64,000 bases of DNA from an uncultured Slackia sp. (lineage in GTDB: Bacteria > Actinomycetota > Coriobacteriia > Coriobacteriales > Eggerthellaceae): assembly GCF_934630525.1 (NCBI RefSeq), contig NZ_CAKTVX010000006.1:1-64000 (forward strand), given 5' to 3'. The position numbers and the translations under genes were made by a program. Shown piece after piece: positions 34,651 through 44,560 of this stretch (positions are counted from its first letter, which is position 1; each line of letters opens with the position of its first letter). The notes beneath the pieces are model-generated. The model was not told where the DNA came from. It did no database searches and saw nothing but the letters and a program-made list of their open reading frames with translations.

Positions 34651-36405
34651 TTATCCAACGACGGCATTCACCTTTTTCTTGAATTCGTTAAACGGCCTTC
34701 TTCGTGCCCGGATTCCCATTGCTGCTATGGTTTCCCCGAAATCGTCTTCACTCATGTTGCACACGATTCTCAGCTCTTGTTTCGCCCTTGAGGCACCAGT
34801 GTAAAACAGCAATCCTGGACGCCGTGTGCAGCTGTTTTCGCAAGAATGCTCCTCGGCCCAAGTTCGCATGCTCACGTCGACCAATATCACGGCGTCTGCT
34901 TCGAGCCCTTTGAATTTTCGGCATGTCGTAAATGGAACGTTGCTCCGCTTCCATTTCGTTCCATCTTCGCCCTTGCGAAGTGCTCCCGTGCTCGCGAAGA
35001 CGCTTCCTTCCTCGGTGTCGCACGTGAGAATTATGATATCGGTAAGGCCGAGTTTTTTCAGGTCTTCGATGTATTGGTCAATTTTCCCTTCTTGTTCCAT
35101 GGGATTCTTTGAATAGAAAACCGTTGGATGCCTTCCCTCGGGTGTTCCTGGCATGGATTCGCATGCTTTCTCTTCGGATATTGACCCCATGGAGCACTTC
35201 GCGATTTCTTGCGTATTGCGGCAGTTGACCTTGAGCGTAAGTTTGCATTCCGCCTCGTTGATGAAGTTTGGAAGCTCTGATCCTTGAATAAGCTGATACT
35301 TGTCATAAAAGACGTAGAGGGTTGAGTTGCTTCGTTCCTCAAGCACAAGCTTGAATGCTTCAAGTAGGCTGTTTCTATCTGTTTTGCCGCGATTGTACAT
35401 AGCTATCCCGAAGTCCTGCCCTTCGTCTATCACCAGGTGCGAATATTGAAAGGCTGCAGGGTTTTCCAGGAGTTTTTCTTCAAGGAGGGCATAGTTGTTG
35501 TAGTTCTCCTTACCGCACTCCAATGCACAGAAGCCATCGATGGTGAAGACGTCAATGTTGGAGTAGCTGCTCAATTTGCCCTTGATATTTTGCGCAAGTA
35601 GCAAGTTGAAGCACAGGAATAAAACCTGCTTTCCGCTGGCCGACATCCGTTTTGCTTGCTCGATTGCGATTAGAGTCTTTCCCGAACCTGCCACGCCATT
35701 TATGACAGCGAATCTTTGCTCTTGAAGAAAGTCCAGGATGCGAATTTGAGATTCTATCAGCCTGGCGAAAGAGACATCATTGAAGTCGTACCGAGTTCTG
35801 GCTGTAGGCACGATATCGAAAGAAGGGCAGAGGATTCGCTCGATAATGGTGCTTGCTTCGTCGTCGTCCAGTTCCTGATTTCGATCTTGGTTTAGCTTAA
35901 ATATCTCTTGGATTTTTGGTAGCGGGTCGAATAAGTCGTCTTTTGTCAATATCAGGTCTGCCTTGGCTTCGCTCGGAAGGTTGACTTGCCGTATCTGGCC
36001 GTTGCTCAAAGATGGAAACCAAACCGCGTAATAGAACCTACATTTGCCAATGAGCCCACCGAGCCCTTTGTCTCTTATCTCATCCATAAGGCGGAACATG
36101 ATGTTCTTTGCTTGATGAAACGGTCCGCCATGCTTCATGGGGAGCCCGCTCGAATACACCCATTCGCCGTTTCGATATGACACCTGGCCAGCTTTTGCCT
36201 CAATGCAGATTACGCCGTATTTTTTGTTGAAGAGGACGAAATCAGCTTCGTTTTCCCGGTATGCCCCGTTGGCAACTGACGTCAATTCCATCGAATGCAC
36301 TACGACGAAATCGTCGTCGAGAAGAGATAGCGCCTCGTAAATCTTTCCCTCTTGGCTTCTCTTGTCAAACTCTCTTGGCCCAGAGGAAGGAATCATCCTG
36401 GCCAT
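34651..36405 (-). CDS. NERD-domain superfamily 1 (UvrD-like) helicase
   Basis: The protein has 584 residues. The NERD nuclease-like domain is at the N-terminus: RENEADFVLFNKKYGVICIEAKAG (about 50-73), with D and E-x-K of the PD-(D/E)XK fold. Helicase motifs follow: Walker A VINGVAGSGKTLIAIEQAKR (about 232), Walker B HLVIDEGQDFG (about 326), and TCRKFKGLEADAVILVD with LLFYTGASRAKQEL (motifs V/VI). It probably unwinds and cuts foreign DNA. Last gene of the defence operon, one base from the drmB stop. Class 2 DISARM normally has DrmC (phospholipase D fold) after DrmB; none is seen here. Confidence 0.85.
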   Translation of the reverse strand: MARMIPSSGPREFDKRSQEGKIYEALSLLDDDFVVVHSMELTSVANGAYRENEADFVLFNKKYGVICIEAKAGQVSYRNGEWVYSSGLPMKHGGPFHQAKNIMFRLMDEIRDKGLGGLIGKCRFYYAVWFPSLSNGQIRQVNLPSEAKADLILTKDDLFDPLPKIQEIFKLNQDRNQELDDDEASTIIERILCPSFDIVPTARTRYDFNDVSFARLIESQIRILDFLQEQRFAVINGVAGSGKTLIAIEQAKRMSASGKQVLFLCFNLLLAQNIKGKLSSYSNIDVFTIDGFCALECGKENYNNYALLEEKLLENPAAFQYSHLVIDEGQDFGIAMYNRGKTDRNSLLEAFKLVLEERSNSTLYVFYDKYQLIQGSELPNFINEAECKLTLKVNCRNTQEIAKCSMGSISEEKACESMPGTPEGRHPTVFYSKNPMEQEGKIDQYIEDLKKLGLTDIIILTCDTEEGSVFASTGALRKGEDGTKWKRSNVPFTTCRKFKGLEADAVILVDVSMRTWAEEHSCENSCTRRPGLLFYTGASRAKQELRIVCNMSEDDFGETIAAMGIRARRRPFNEFKKKVNAVVG

Positions 36406-36406
36406 G

Positions 36407-38614
36407 CTATCGCTCTCCTATTCTGGCTAAGAGTTCGTAGGGGTTGGGATTGCTTTCGATTGAAACAAAGGTGTATTCGCCATAGGACCTATTTGGCTCG
36501 AGTCCCAATTCTGCGAATTCGTGAGCAGACGGTCCGACGAGAAGCGCAATCCCGGACCTTCGCCATACTAGCGTGGCAACGACGGCGTCGTCATCTTCGA
36601 TTGAGGAAAAAGGAACGTCCGACCAAGGCATTTCAAGGTCTTTTCCCTCGCCAATTTCGAGTAGCTTGTTTATATACGTTTTCTCACTTTCGGAGCCTGC
36701 TTCCGCGAGGGCTTGACGGCAAACGGTATCGAAGTTTTCGTTCGACAAATCCGTGCCCTCGTCAAAATCTGGCGAGAGGATGAATGCTTGCTGGAGGGTT
36801 GCGCCTTCGACGCTCTTTTCGCTTTTGAAAAAGCCGATAGAGTTATTGTCCAAGGTCCCGACTAGCAAGCCTCTGTCAAGAAGCCTATTCCCGTTCTCGC
36901 AAGATGTTTCTGGAACAAGCGCGCAGCTGTAGCACGCGGCCAGGTTGCATGATTCTGGTCCTTGTCCTGGCGACTCTATGCAAATGGGATCGCACGAGCA
37001 CCATCTTGCCTTTTCTATCGCCGAGTCAAAGATTTTCTCGAAGCGGCCCGGTTTTCCGGATCTGACCAATCCGCCAAGCGACCCTTCGCTATCGCTTGAC
37101 GCCGTATAGATAAGAAGCCCGAGCGTATTTTCGTGCCGTTCGTTGCCGTCGATGGTTTTATCGCAATAAATTCGCTCACGGACCGATGCCGCCGAATATC
37201 CGCATTCCTCGCTGAGGCTAAGCATGAGGACGTGAGCGAGGGTATGTATGAGCGCATATAGCGGATTTAAAGTCTCGTGAGGCTTGTTCTGCCTGTCGCA
37301 ATGCTCGTCATAACGGTTCTGCATAATGGCAAAGCGGTTTTTGACACTAGGCGTCTGAGCCCATTTTTCGAGCGCTTCTTTGTTGAAGGACAGAAAGATT
37401 CCCTCACCGATCGATTGTAGCCCGATAGTCCAATCGACGCGCTTCCTTGAAAGCTGGGCTCTTCTTTCGGCAAACGACAGTCCATCGTTGTGGTCGGGGA
37501 GGAGGCGGGAAAATCCGACGAGCGCGCGGGTTTCTCTTAGCGTCGAAACGAGGCTTATGCTGTCTACCGCTTGCGATATGTAGTCGGAGCGGTAGCTGTC
37601 GATAGGCATGAGGCGAGCCTCGAAGACGGACTTCTCGTTGAGTGCCGCATCTTTCAGGACGTGGTACTCTTCTTCCATGAAATCGCCATCGGAGCAATCG
37701 TTGCCATCCTCTTTATTCATGTCATTGAAAATCGAAATGATGGCTTCTTTCTTCGCCGCATCGTTTCCTGCGATGACGTTTGCCATGTCGTCGAGCATCT
37801 TGTCCGAAGTGGCTAATTTGAGCATGTCGTAGTTTTTTTCCACTTGGGAAACCAACTGGGGGTCTTTCCTGCTTGGAATGAATATGGAACTAAAAACATC
37901 CGCGTACCAAACATTGGTGCCACCGCGTTGCACGACCATAAGCTCGTAGGGGTCTGCCGTGCAATTCCCGTGTTGCCTTAGCCAGGGTTTGTTGCCAGAA
38001 CACCGGTAGCCTATTTCGGCTAAGGCGCCTTTGTTGGTGATTCCCGCGAGGCTTCGGCTCATACTGCACGAGCACTTGTATTCGATGTCCGCCAGGCTGG
38101 CTGTTCCGCCTTTTGTGATGCGCTTTATCGTATGCCTGTCCGGATTGTCAACATGGCCGCGATGGACCCATTCCAGGATAGGCAGATCGTCGATGTGGCC
38201 GTCTGGGCAGACTACGATGAATCGCTCGGGGATGAGGTCTCGTCGACCGTATCCCTTGCAGGCGCGATTCTGGCATTTGGGGGGCTTTAGGTCGTTGTCC
38301 CTGCATTTGACCATGGTGTGGCATTCGGGGCAGTATAGCCAACGGGGAAACCTCGTGGCTGGAATGCGAGTTGATTCACGCGGGGCGAGGAGTTTCCTGA
38401 CTCCGATATGTTTGGCTAGGCGTGGGTCGCGCACTTCTTCCATCTCCGAGCCCGATTTGTACGGGAATGCGTCGAGGCCGCAAATCATTAAAGACTCGCC
38501 GCCGGGGCACGGCATGATTGCGCCGACGCCGTAGGGTCCGAAAAGCTGGGTTTTCCGTAGATGGAATTCGTGCTTGGTCTTTGGTGCTTGCCTCGATTTG
38601 CCACGTGCAGACAT
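36407..38614 (-). CDS. drmB: DISARM protein DrmB (DUF1998)
   Basis: A 735-residue DUF1998 protein of DISARM; in the known system it forms a complex with DrmA that loads on DNA ends. Seen: FGPYGVGAIMPC near residue 26, then FPRWLYCPECHTMVKC (zinc cysteines about 95 and 98), CQNRACKGYGRRDLIPERFIVVCPDGHIDDLPILEWVH, a hallmark of the family. In the last third is the DUF1998 cysteine cluster (CSCDPICIES...CNLAACYSCALVPETSCE). The ATG overlaps the drmA stop by one base (TAATG), so DrmA and DrmB are made together. Confidence 0.9.
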   Translation of the reverse strand: MSARGKSRQAPKTKHEFHLRKTQLFGPYGVGAIMPCPGGESLMICGLDAFPYKSGSEMEEVRDPRLAKHIGVRKLLAPRESTRIPATRFPRWLYCPECHTMVKCRDNDLKPPKCQNRACKGYGRRDLIPERFIVVCPDGHIDDLPILEWVHRGHVDNPDRHTIKRITKGGTASLADIEYKCSCSMSRSLAGITNKGALAEIGYRCSGNKPWLRQHGNCTADPYELMVVQRGGTNVWYADVFSSIFIPSRKDPQLVSQVEKNYDMLKLATSDKMLDDMANVIAGNDAAKKEAIISIFNDMNKEDGNDCSDGDFMEEEYHVLKDAALNEKSVFEARLMPIDSYRSDYISQAVDSISLVSTLRETRALVGFSRLLPDHNDGLSFAERRAQLSRKRVDWTIGLQSIGEGIFLSFNKEALEKWAQTPSVKNRFAIMQNRYDEHCDRQNKPHETLNPLYALIHTLAHVLMLSLSEECGYSAASVRERIYCDKTIDGNERHENTLGLLIYTASSDSEGSLGGLVRSGKPGRFEKIFDSAIEKARWCSCDPICIESPGQGPESCNLAACYSCALVPETSCENGNRLLDRGLLVGTLDNNSIGFFKSEKSVEGATLQQAFILSPDFDEGTDLSNENFDTVCRQALAEAGSESEKTYINKLLEIGEGKDLEMPWSDVPFSSIEDDDAVVATLVWRRSGIALLVGPSAHEFAELGLEPNRSYGEYTFVSIESNPNPYELLARIGER

Positions 38615-41600
38615 TATTCCTCCTCCTCATCGTCGTCTGATACATCGTAATAGCTGACAACTTGCACTCGGCATTCTCCCTCGACGTTTCGCATTGAGGT
38701 TGGAACGGCGAAGCTTCTCTCTTGCCAGTCTTCGGGTACGGTTGCTCCCCTTACATACATGAGCGGGGTTTTCTCCTCCATCTTTTCCCTGTCGCTATTG
38801 AGCTCTTCCCAGCGTTCATGGGTGAAGTCTTGCCAGCGTTGGACGATGGCGTCGATCTGGGCTTCAGTTGCGACGGCCTCGTCTTCATCGATTGACTTAA
38901 CGCGGTCGACGATTGCCCCCTTGGCTATTTTGATGTCTTCCAATCGAGGGTCGTTGTAAGCGTTGTCTCTACTTGTCAGAGATCTGCACATGCCGATTAG
39001 CGTGCCTGGCATGGCTCTGTCCCTGACTTGTGGCGAGAACGCCGTAAGGGAGGAGGGGCCAACATGTTGATAGAAACTCATATGGTAATGCTTGAAGTTC
39101 TCGTAGTGCGATCTGTCTCGGGGCCTCTGCGTTCCGTACATGACGAATACCATCCCCTTGGTCTCGCTGCGTCCTACGCGGCTCGTCGCCTGTATGTACT
39201 CCGCAGTTTCTTTCGGCTGGCCGGCTACGACCATGGTGCCTAACCTGCCAACATCGAGGCCAACTGATATCATGTTCGTCGCGAGACATAAATCTATGGC
39301 CCCTGGCTCATCACGAGGTATTTTGAGCTCGTCGAGCCCTTTTTTGACTTCTGGCGCGTCGATTCGCCCTGTGAGTTCTGTAAATTTTCGCAGGTAGCGT
39401 GGCTCAAGCTCCTTGTTTGCTCTTCGGTATTCGAAGAGCCGCTCCTTGATGTCACTGTCGGCCCATGTGGCGGCCTGGCCGAGCTCCCTTGTCGTTCCGT
39501 AATAGCCGACAACCGTCCAGTACGCGTCTTTGTCTTCGCTGGGCAGATTCCAAGTTACTGGTGTCCAGAGGAGGCGGGAATATAGTCGAATGCTCGCTGT
39601 CGCATACGAGAGGTTGGGGATATACAAGCCGACATATCTTCTTCCAGGCTTTTCGAAATCGGTGGCAGAGAAGAAGGAATCGTCGTGATTGATTCCCGAA
39701 GGCGGGAACTGGAAGATTTTGTTTGCAGGGACATCAAACAGCTCATGGCATTGCTCGGCTGCCCTGCTTACGGTGGCTGTTGACGCTATGATTTTCGGCC
39801 TCTGCCCATTTCGCTCGCAGAGCCAGGACACGAGGGTCTCGTAATGGGCGACCATTGACCCGAGGGGCCCCGTTATTAAATGCAGTTCGTCTTGAATGAT
39901 GAGCTTCGGCGCTCCAATTCGTCGCCTCTTGGCGTCGATGCCGAATATTGCGTAGGACTCTGGTCTGTAGGGAATCATCGCGAATTTATCGACTGTTCCG
40001 AGCAGGAGGCTCGGCGGATTGGAATAAATGTCCTCGTCAACGACTTTGAGGGGCAATGGGTTCTGTTTGTTGCCAAAGTCGCATTTGCTGTTCGGGCAGA
40101 CGAACAGCAAAATTTTATTGCCCTCCTTGTCGCGAGCTTCGCGATATCCTTCGCCTTTTTCGCCCATTGGTGTTCCGCACCATGGACAGCACGAGACGGG
40201 GATGGTTCCGTCGGGCTTCGCACCGCTTTTCAAGTCTTTCCGTATCTTGATGGCCTGCTCCCAAGTGTTTGGTGAAGCCGCAGAGCCAGCCCAAAGGCCA
40301 ATGCTGAAGGGCTTTTCGCCAAAAAGGGAGGGCTCGGCCTTTCGCATGGTTTCGAGCGCGCAAATTAAAGATGCCGCTCGATCGAACTGCTGCGCCGTTA
40401 GCAATCTCAGCGTATACCTCATGATTATGCTCGAACACGCAGAAGCGCTGTCAGTGAGCCTTTCGTAGATGAGAACGAAGGCTGAAAGTCCGAGGTATGC
40501 CTCCGTTTTGCCTCCGCCTGTTGGAAACCAAATCAAATCGACGACTTGATGGTCATCGCAGGCGCTATCTATCGAGGATTCGATATTCATGAGGAGGAAA
40601 GCTATCTGGAACGGGCGCCATTTTCTCAGTCCGTGAGCGGGCTCTCTGATAACGCTGCATTCGTTTGCAACGACGCTGTAGTGAAGATGCTGACTCAGCA
40701 TCGCTTCATTGGCGCGAGTGAAGGCGGTTCGGGCTTTTTCGTTGCATTTTAGGATTTCGACGCCACGACGCATTCTTTCAAGGCAGTGTCTGCATTTTGA
40801 AATGTTGTCGTGTGCTGCTTGGCTATATTGAGCAGGGAGTGATTCTGCCTCAGTCTCAATTTTGTTAATCCAATTATCATAGGCGTTGCACAGCTCGCGA
40901 AGCTCATGAACCGTGTTTTCCCATTGTTCTTGTTTCGCAAAGTCGAACATGTCGAAATAACTTGAGGGAATAGACTCGACGCTCGTTTTCACGGGGCGAG
41001 TTTCAGCTATCGGCATAATCTCGCTTCGTATCCATGTGGGCCTATTTGTGCCATCTTCCCAATTTGCCGCGCATCCGTGTCCGATTGCGTAATTCAGGAC
41101 ATCTCGATAAATAAGCCTTTTTGACCTCTCTTCCGCCGAAAGATTAATTTTGCTACCGTTGGCGGGAATAGGGGCAAAACCGAGGTTTGAATTTATAGAA
41201 AGCCTTGCTTGGTAATAGCAGCTGGAATATTCTGGTCGGTTTCCCGTAGCGTTCTTTTTCGCGTTTCTCAGTGCTCCAGTAAAGACGGTTTCGTTGTCAA
41301 AGTGATAGCGGTAGACGAGCATTATTTGAAGGTTAGTTTCTTCGACGTTGATGATTGTGGGGCGGCCTGGCAGCGGGAGCGGGGCGTTTTCGACTGTTTT
41401 ATGGATTGGGATGCGTTTGTAGCAGGCCGATTCGTTGATAAACTCGCTCTTGTATCGCGCCGCATCTATGGTGAGAGATATTGTGTCGCCTGTTCGTAAA
41501 GCGAATGTAAGGCTAATTGCGGACTGCATATCGGCGTTCGAGAGAGCAACGGGTTCTTCCTCGTCGGCAGGGGAATTGGCGCAGTTGTCGCCTGTTTTTT

Positions 41601-41838
41601 CGGTTTCGGGCGAGTCGTCGTTTTCGCTAGGCGAGTTTTTCGACGAATTGTCGCTGCTGGTTTCGTATTCCTGGAACTCCGAGCCAATTGGATATAGTAT
41701 GCCAGCGGAATATGCCGATGTAGGTCTGCTCCATTGCGGCAGAACCTCCTCCGAAGAGGGGTCGAGGGGTCCGACAAATTCCTCGTAAATCGATTTGTAG
41801 AGACTGTCTCGCAATTCATTGTCTAGCTTAGAATCCAT
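38614..41838 (-). CDS. drmA: DISARM helicase DrmA
   Basis: A 1074-residue superfamily 2 helicase of DISARM. Walker A is DLIWFPTGGGKTEAYLG (about residue 430-447). The DEAD-type box reads IIQDELHLITGPLGSMVAHYE (about 645). The C-terminal RecA lobe shows MISVGLDVGRLGTMVVAGQPKETAEYIQATSRVGR with motif VI. A zinc motif CPWCGTPMG...CPNSKCDF lies between. The start at 41838 (MDSKLDNELRD) lies 10 bases after the drmE-like stop. In known DISARM, DrmA with DrmB senses unmodified DNA with a 5' overhang and triggers clearance. Confidence 0.9.
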   Translation of the reverse strand: MDSKLDNELRDSLYKSIYEEFVGPLDPSSEEVLPQWSRPTSAYSAGILYPIGSEFQEYETSSDNSSKNSPSENDDSPETEKTGDNCANSPADEEEPVALSNADMQSAISLTFALRTGDTISLTIDAARYKSEFINESACYKRIPIHKTVENAPLPLPGRPTIINVEETNLQIMLVYRYHFDNETVFTGALRNAKKNATGNRPEYSSCYYQARLSINSNLGFAPIPANGSKINLSAEERSKRLIYRDVLNYAIGHGCAANWEDGTNRPTWIRSEIMPIAETRPVKTSVESIPSSYFDMFDFAKQEQWENTVHELRELCNAYDNWINKIETEAESLPAQYSQAAHDNISKCRHCLERMRRGVEILKCNEKARTAFTRANEAMLSQHLHYSVVANECSVIREPAHGLRKWRPFQIAFLLMNIESSIDSACDDHQVVDLIWFPTGGGKTEAYLGLSAFVLIYERLTDSASACSSIIMRYTLRLLTAQQFDRAASLICALETMRKAEPSLFGEKPFSIGLWAGSAASPNTWEQAIKIRKDLKSGAKPDGTIPVSCCPWCGTPMGEKGEGYREARDKEGNKILLFVCPNSKCDFGNKQNPLPLKVVDEDIYSNPPSLLLGTVDKFAMIPYRPESYAIFGIDAKRRRIGAPKLIIQDELHLITGPLGSMVAHYETLVSWLCERNGQRPKIIASTATVSRAAEQCHELFDVPANKIFQFPPSGINHDDSFFSATDFEKPGRRYVGLYIPNLSYATASIRLYSRLLWTPVTWNLPSEDKDAYWTVVGYYGTTRELGQAATWADSDIKERLFEYRRANKELEPRYLRKFTELTGRIDAPEVKKGLDELKIPRDEPGAIDLCLATNMISVGLDVGRLGTMVVAGQPKETAEYIQATSRVGRSETKGMVFVMYGTQRPRDRSHYENFKHYHMSFYQHVGPSSLTAFSPQVRDRAMPGTLIGMCRSLTSRDNAYNDPRLEDIKIAKGAIVDRVKSIDEDEAVATEAQIDAIVQRWQDFTHERWEELNSDREKMEEKTPLMYVRGATVPEDWQERSFAVPTSMRNVEGECRVQVVSYYDVSDDDEEEE

Positions 41839-41848
41839 AAGGCACCGC

Positions 41849-44554
41849 CTACTCGAAGTAATAACCAAGTTTATTGACTGAAACCCTTTGGGGGCTACCG
41901 ACGTGGTCGACGCAAAGGAGATCGATTTTCCCTGATTTGTGTCTTAGTCCAAAACCATCTATCGCATCTTGGAAACCGTATTTCAAGACGTCGTCCACGA
42001 ATGATTGGGCAATTTTTTTGCTGATGTTCCGCCCGGCCTCGATGCGTTTTCCCCTGGCAATCCTGCCAGCTATGAGTATCCGTTTGATTTCCTCATCCGA
42101 GAAGGGATGTCCAAGGGCTTCGCCGATAGCCATGATGTCTTTTCTTCCGTTTTCTCCATTTGGCGCGATTCTGATGCTGCCGCGTATCCAGGAGTTGATG
42201 GTATTTTCGTGTTTCGAGATTCCTGCATCGATAAGTCTTCTTCTGATCTCGTTAGGGGTCATGCTGGCTTTTGCTCTCTCAATCGGCTCTCTCCAAGATC
42301 TAGCATTCTCGAGAACCTCTTCATATGAGTCGAAATTGTCCTTGCAGAGAGAATCAAGCGCACTACCATTTGCTTCCATTCGAAGGACGATGTCTCCTGG
42401 GTGCAGCATCGCTGCCGTTTTGCGGGCGCAGTTGACGGCTTCATCGCTTTCTTTGTCGATAATGATGAGGGCGTCTCCCTCTAGGGGATTGTCGGAAGTC
42501 GAAACCCTGAGCCATTTGTGGCTTCCATTGGAGAAATACACGGGACGGGCAAGATGCGATTCTTCGCCCTGCGCTGCGGCCTCGAAGGATGCTCTTTCAT
42601 TCTCGATGGTGGCTATTATTTGCGTGATGGAGGCGTCGGTTTCGCGCCTCCTTTTGGTTTGAACAGAAAGGTCTTCAAAAGCATCGTCGGGGATTATTCC
42701 GAGCATTGACAGGGTCTTCCTTGTGTCGGCAAGCAAAGGATTATGGTGCCTTTTCCAAAATGAGTCAGCGTCCAGATACCAGTCAGTCTCTAGCTCAGTG
42801 CCTTCGCTTCCTCGATAAAGAAAAATGGTGAATATTTCGGAAAGGCCGGAGTGCAGAACTTTTTCCATTAGTTCTCGATTGAACCAGCCCGAGATGAAGA
42901 CCTCCTCATCGTTTGACGTGCTGGCGCTCCTCATGAATTCGCGCAGCGTAACTACGCGAATTCGACGTTCGCCTGGCTCCTCGACGCCGAATACGTCTTG
43001 CCAATATTTGCGGGACTCTTTTGCGCTTATGGGGTCCGAGGCGATAAGGCAGATTCTTTTGCCGCGTGAAAGCGCTGCTTTAAATCTCTCGTATGCGACT
43101 TCTTCTTTAGATAAATAATCTGGCTTGAAAGCCTTCTTCAAGAGCGTAGATGCATTCGAGATGGCGTTGATTTCCTCCTTAGACAAATTGGCGCCGTATG
43201 CCGTATCGCAAAGCACCTTCGTTGAACTGTCTATGCGGCGTGCGTACTCGCGTTCGGTTTCCTCGCTGGCTATTTCGGTTTGTTTGAGGGCGCAGCTTAA
43301 AAGACGGCTCAGGGTTGCGACGGCCTTCTTCCCTTCTTCGCTCATGTCCGATCTTTTGCCGTTCGCTTCATATATGGCATTTGCCGTATATGAAAGAATT
43401 CCTGAGTCTTTAGTTGGCTCGTATCGAATCAGTCTATTGGCGTAGCGATCTTCGCGAAGAGACAGTTGCCATGCTGTAGAAGCTGCGGCTTCATCGAGCT
43501 CGGTGAGTGCCTTGTCGGTCCAGAGGAACTTAGCGAATCCGAGCTGGTCTAGGGCTTGGCTTTTGCGAAGCGTTCGTTCGTCGCAAAAGACAACAATCGG
43601 CGCATCGCAATCCATATCAAGTATCTCGTCGATATAGGCGAACGATTCGTCAATTGCTTCAGGTTCAGGTGCCTCAATGACGATGGCCCATGGTGGCAGA
43701 GTGTTTCCGGACTCGATTGCGTCGTCGATGAGTTCTTGTGCACAGTACAGATCTCCTAGCCCCATATCGTCTCTGCATATTGATATAAAGGCTGGTGTTC
43801 CTGCAAAACCATATGAGCAATACTCGGCCATCTCGCCTTTTTGGTTAATAAAGGCGGTTTTTACGCATTGGTCAATGGGAATGTTGCCATCCCCTACGGT
43901 TACACGCCCTTTGTGAAAGCGGGAGGGCGGTATGTTTGGGAAAGGAGATTGGGAAGTCGCAAATATGACTGCTCTGTTGCAGAGGGATATTCTGTCATGA
44001 AACAGCTTTGCCCCGGGTGATAAGTCGTTATATGCCTGCTGGGCGCATGAAAGGGCACTCTTTTTGCCAGTATTTTTTGTTGGTTTTGCATTCGGTGAGC
44101 AGGGCTGAATTCTTCCTGGAATATGGCTGAGGGATTGCGTGAAGGCGATTTGCGATGAATTTTTTCGCTGCTGACAAGTGTATGACAGCATTCGTCCAAA
44201 GGATTCGTCTTCGGAGAACCCTTTGAAGGTAAAATTCGTTCCGCATAATCCGACAAGGTCGCCTTCCTTCCAGTTCGAAGTCGAATACTCGACTTGATTC
44301 TCTCCAAGAAGAACATTGCGTATGGATAGCCCGAGGGCGAATGCAATCGCTTCAGCAGAGTAGTCGCAAACTCCAATAGCAATGGCGCGTGTTCCCTGTT
44401 CAAAAAGGTCGTCGACGAGGGCCTTATTAACCATGGTGCATGCACTGACAGGAATGGGGTCCTTGCCATCGTAATGGAGAATTATCTTCGTTTGGTCCTG
44501 CGTTGAAAGTGCACTATCGATATAGGACCGCCACTCCACTTCTTGCATGCTCAC
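41849..44554 (-). CDS. drmE: DrmE-like protein of class 2 DISARM
   Basis: A 901-residue protein of mostly unknown fold. The position between a cytosine methyltransferase module and drmA, the length and the C-terminal arrangement fit DrmE, the class 2-specific DISARM component. Seen: helicase-like phrases without a clear Walker A, RIRVVTLREFMRSAS and VFISGWFNRELMEKVL, and a C-terminal helix-turn-helix MTPNEIRRRLIDAGISKHENTINSWIRGSIRIAPN followed by KDIMAIGEALG. Its molecular role in DISARM is not established. Gap to the endonuclease gene is six bases. Identification rests on context as much as sequence. Confidence 0.7.
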   Translation of the reverse strand: MSMQEVEWRSYIDSALSTQDQTKIILHYDGKDPIPVSACTMVNKALVDDLFEQGTRAIAIGVCDYSAEAIAFALGLSIRNVLLGENQVEYSTSNWKEGDLVGLCGTNFTFKGFSEDESFGRMLSYTCQQRKNSSQIAFTQSLSHIPGRIQPCSPNAKPTKNTGKKSALSCAQQAYNDLSPGAKLFHDRISLCNRAVIFATSQSPFPNIPPSRFHKGRVTVGDGNIPIDQCVKTAFINQKGEMAEYCSYGFAGTPAFISICRDDMGLGDLYCAQELIDDAIESGNTLPPWAIVIEAPEPEAIDESFAYIDEILDMDCDAPIVVFCDERTLRKSQALDQLGFAKFLWTDKALTELDEAAASTAWQLSLREDRYANRLIRYEPTKDSGILSYTANAIYEANGKRSDMSEEGKKAVATLSRLLSCALKQTEIASEETEREYARRIDSSTKVLCDTAYGANLSKEEINAISNASTLLKKAFKPDYLSKEEVAYERFKAALSRGKRICLIASDPISAKESRKYWQDVFGVEEPGERRIRVVTLREFMRSASTSNDEEVFISGWFNRELMEKVLHSGLSEIFTIFLYRGSEGTELETDWYLDADSFWKRHHNPLLADTRKTLSMLGIIPDDAFEDLSVQTKRRRETDASITQIIATIENERASFEAAAQGEESHLARPVYFSNGSHKWLRVSTSDNPLEGDALIIIDKESDEAVNCARKTAAMLHPGDIVLRMEANGSALDSLCKDNFDSYEEVLENARSWREPIERAKASMTPNEIRRRLIDAGISKHENTINSWIRGSIRIAPNGENGRKDIMAIGEALGHPFSDEEIKRILIAGRIARGKRIEAGRNISKKIAQSFVDDVLKYGFQDAIDGFGLRHKSGKIDLLCVDHVGSPQRVSVNKLGYYFE

Positions 44555-44560
44555 CTGCCT

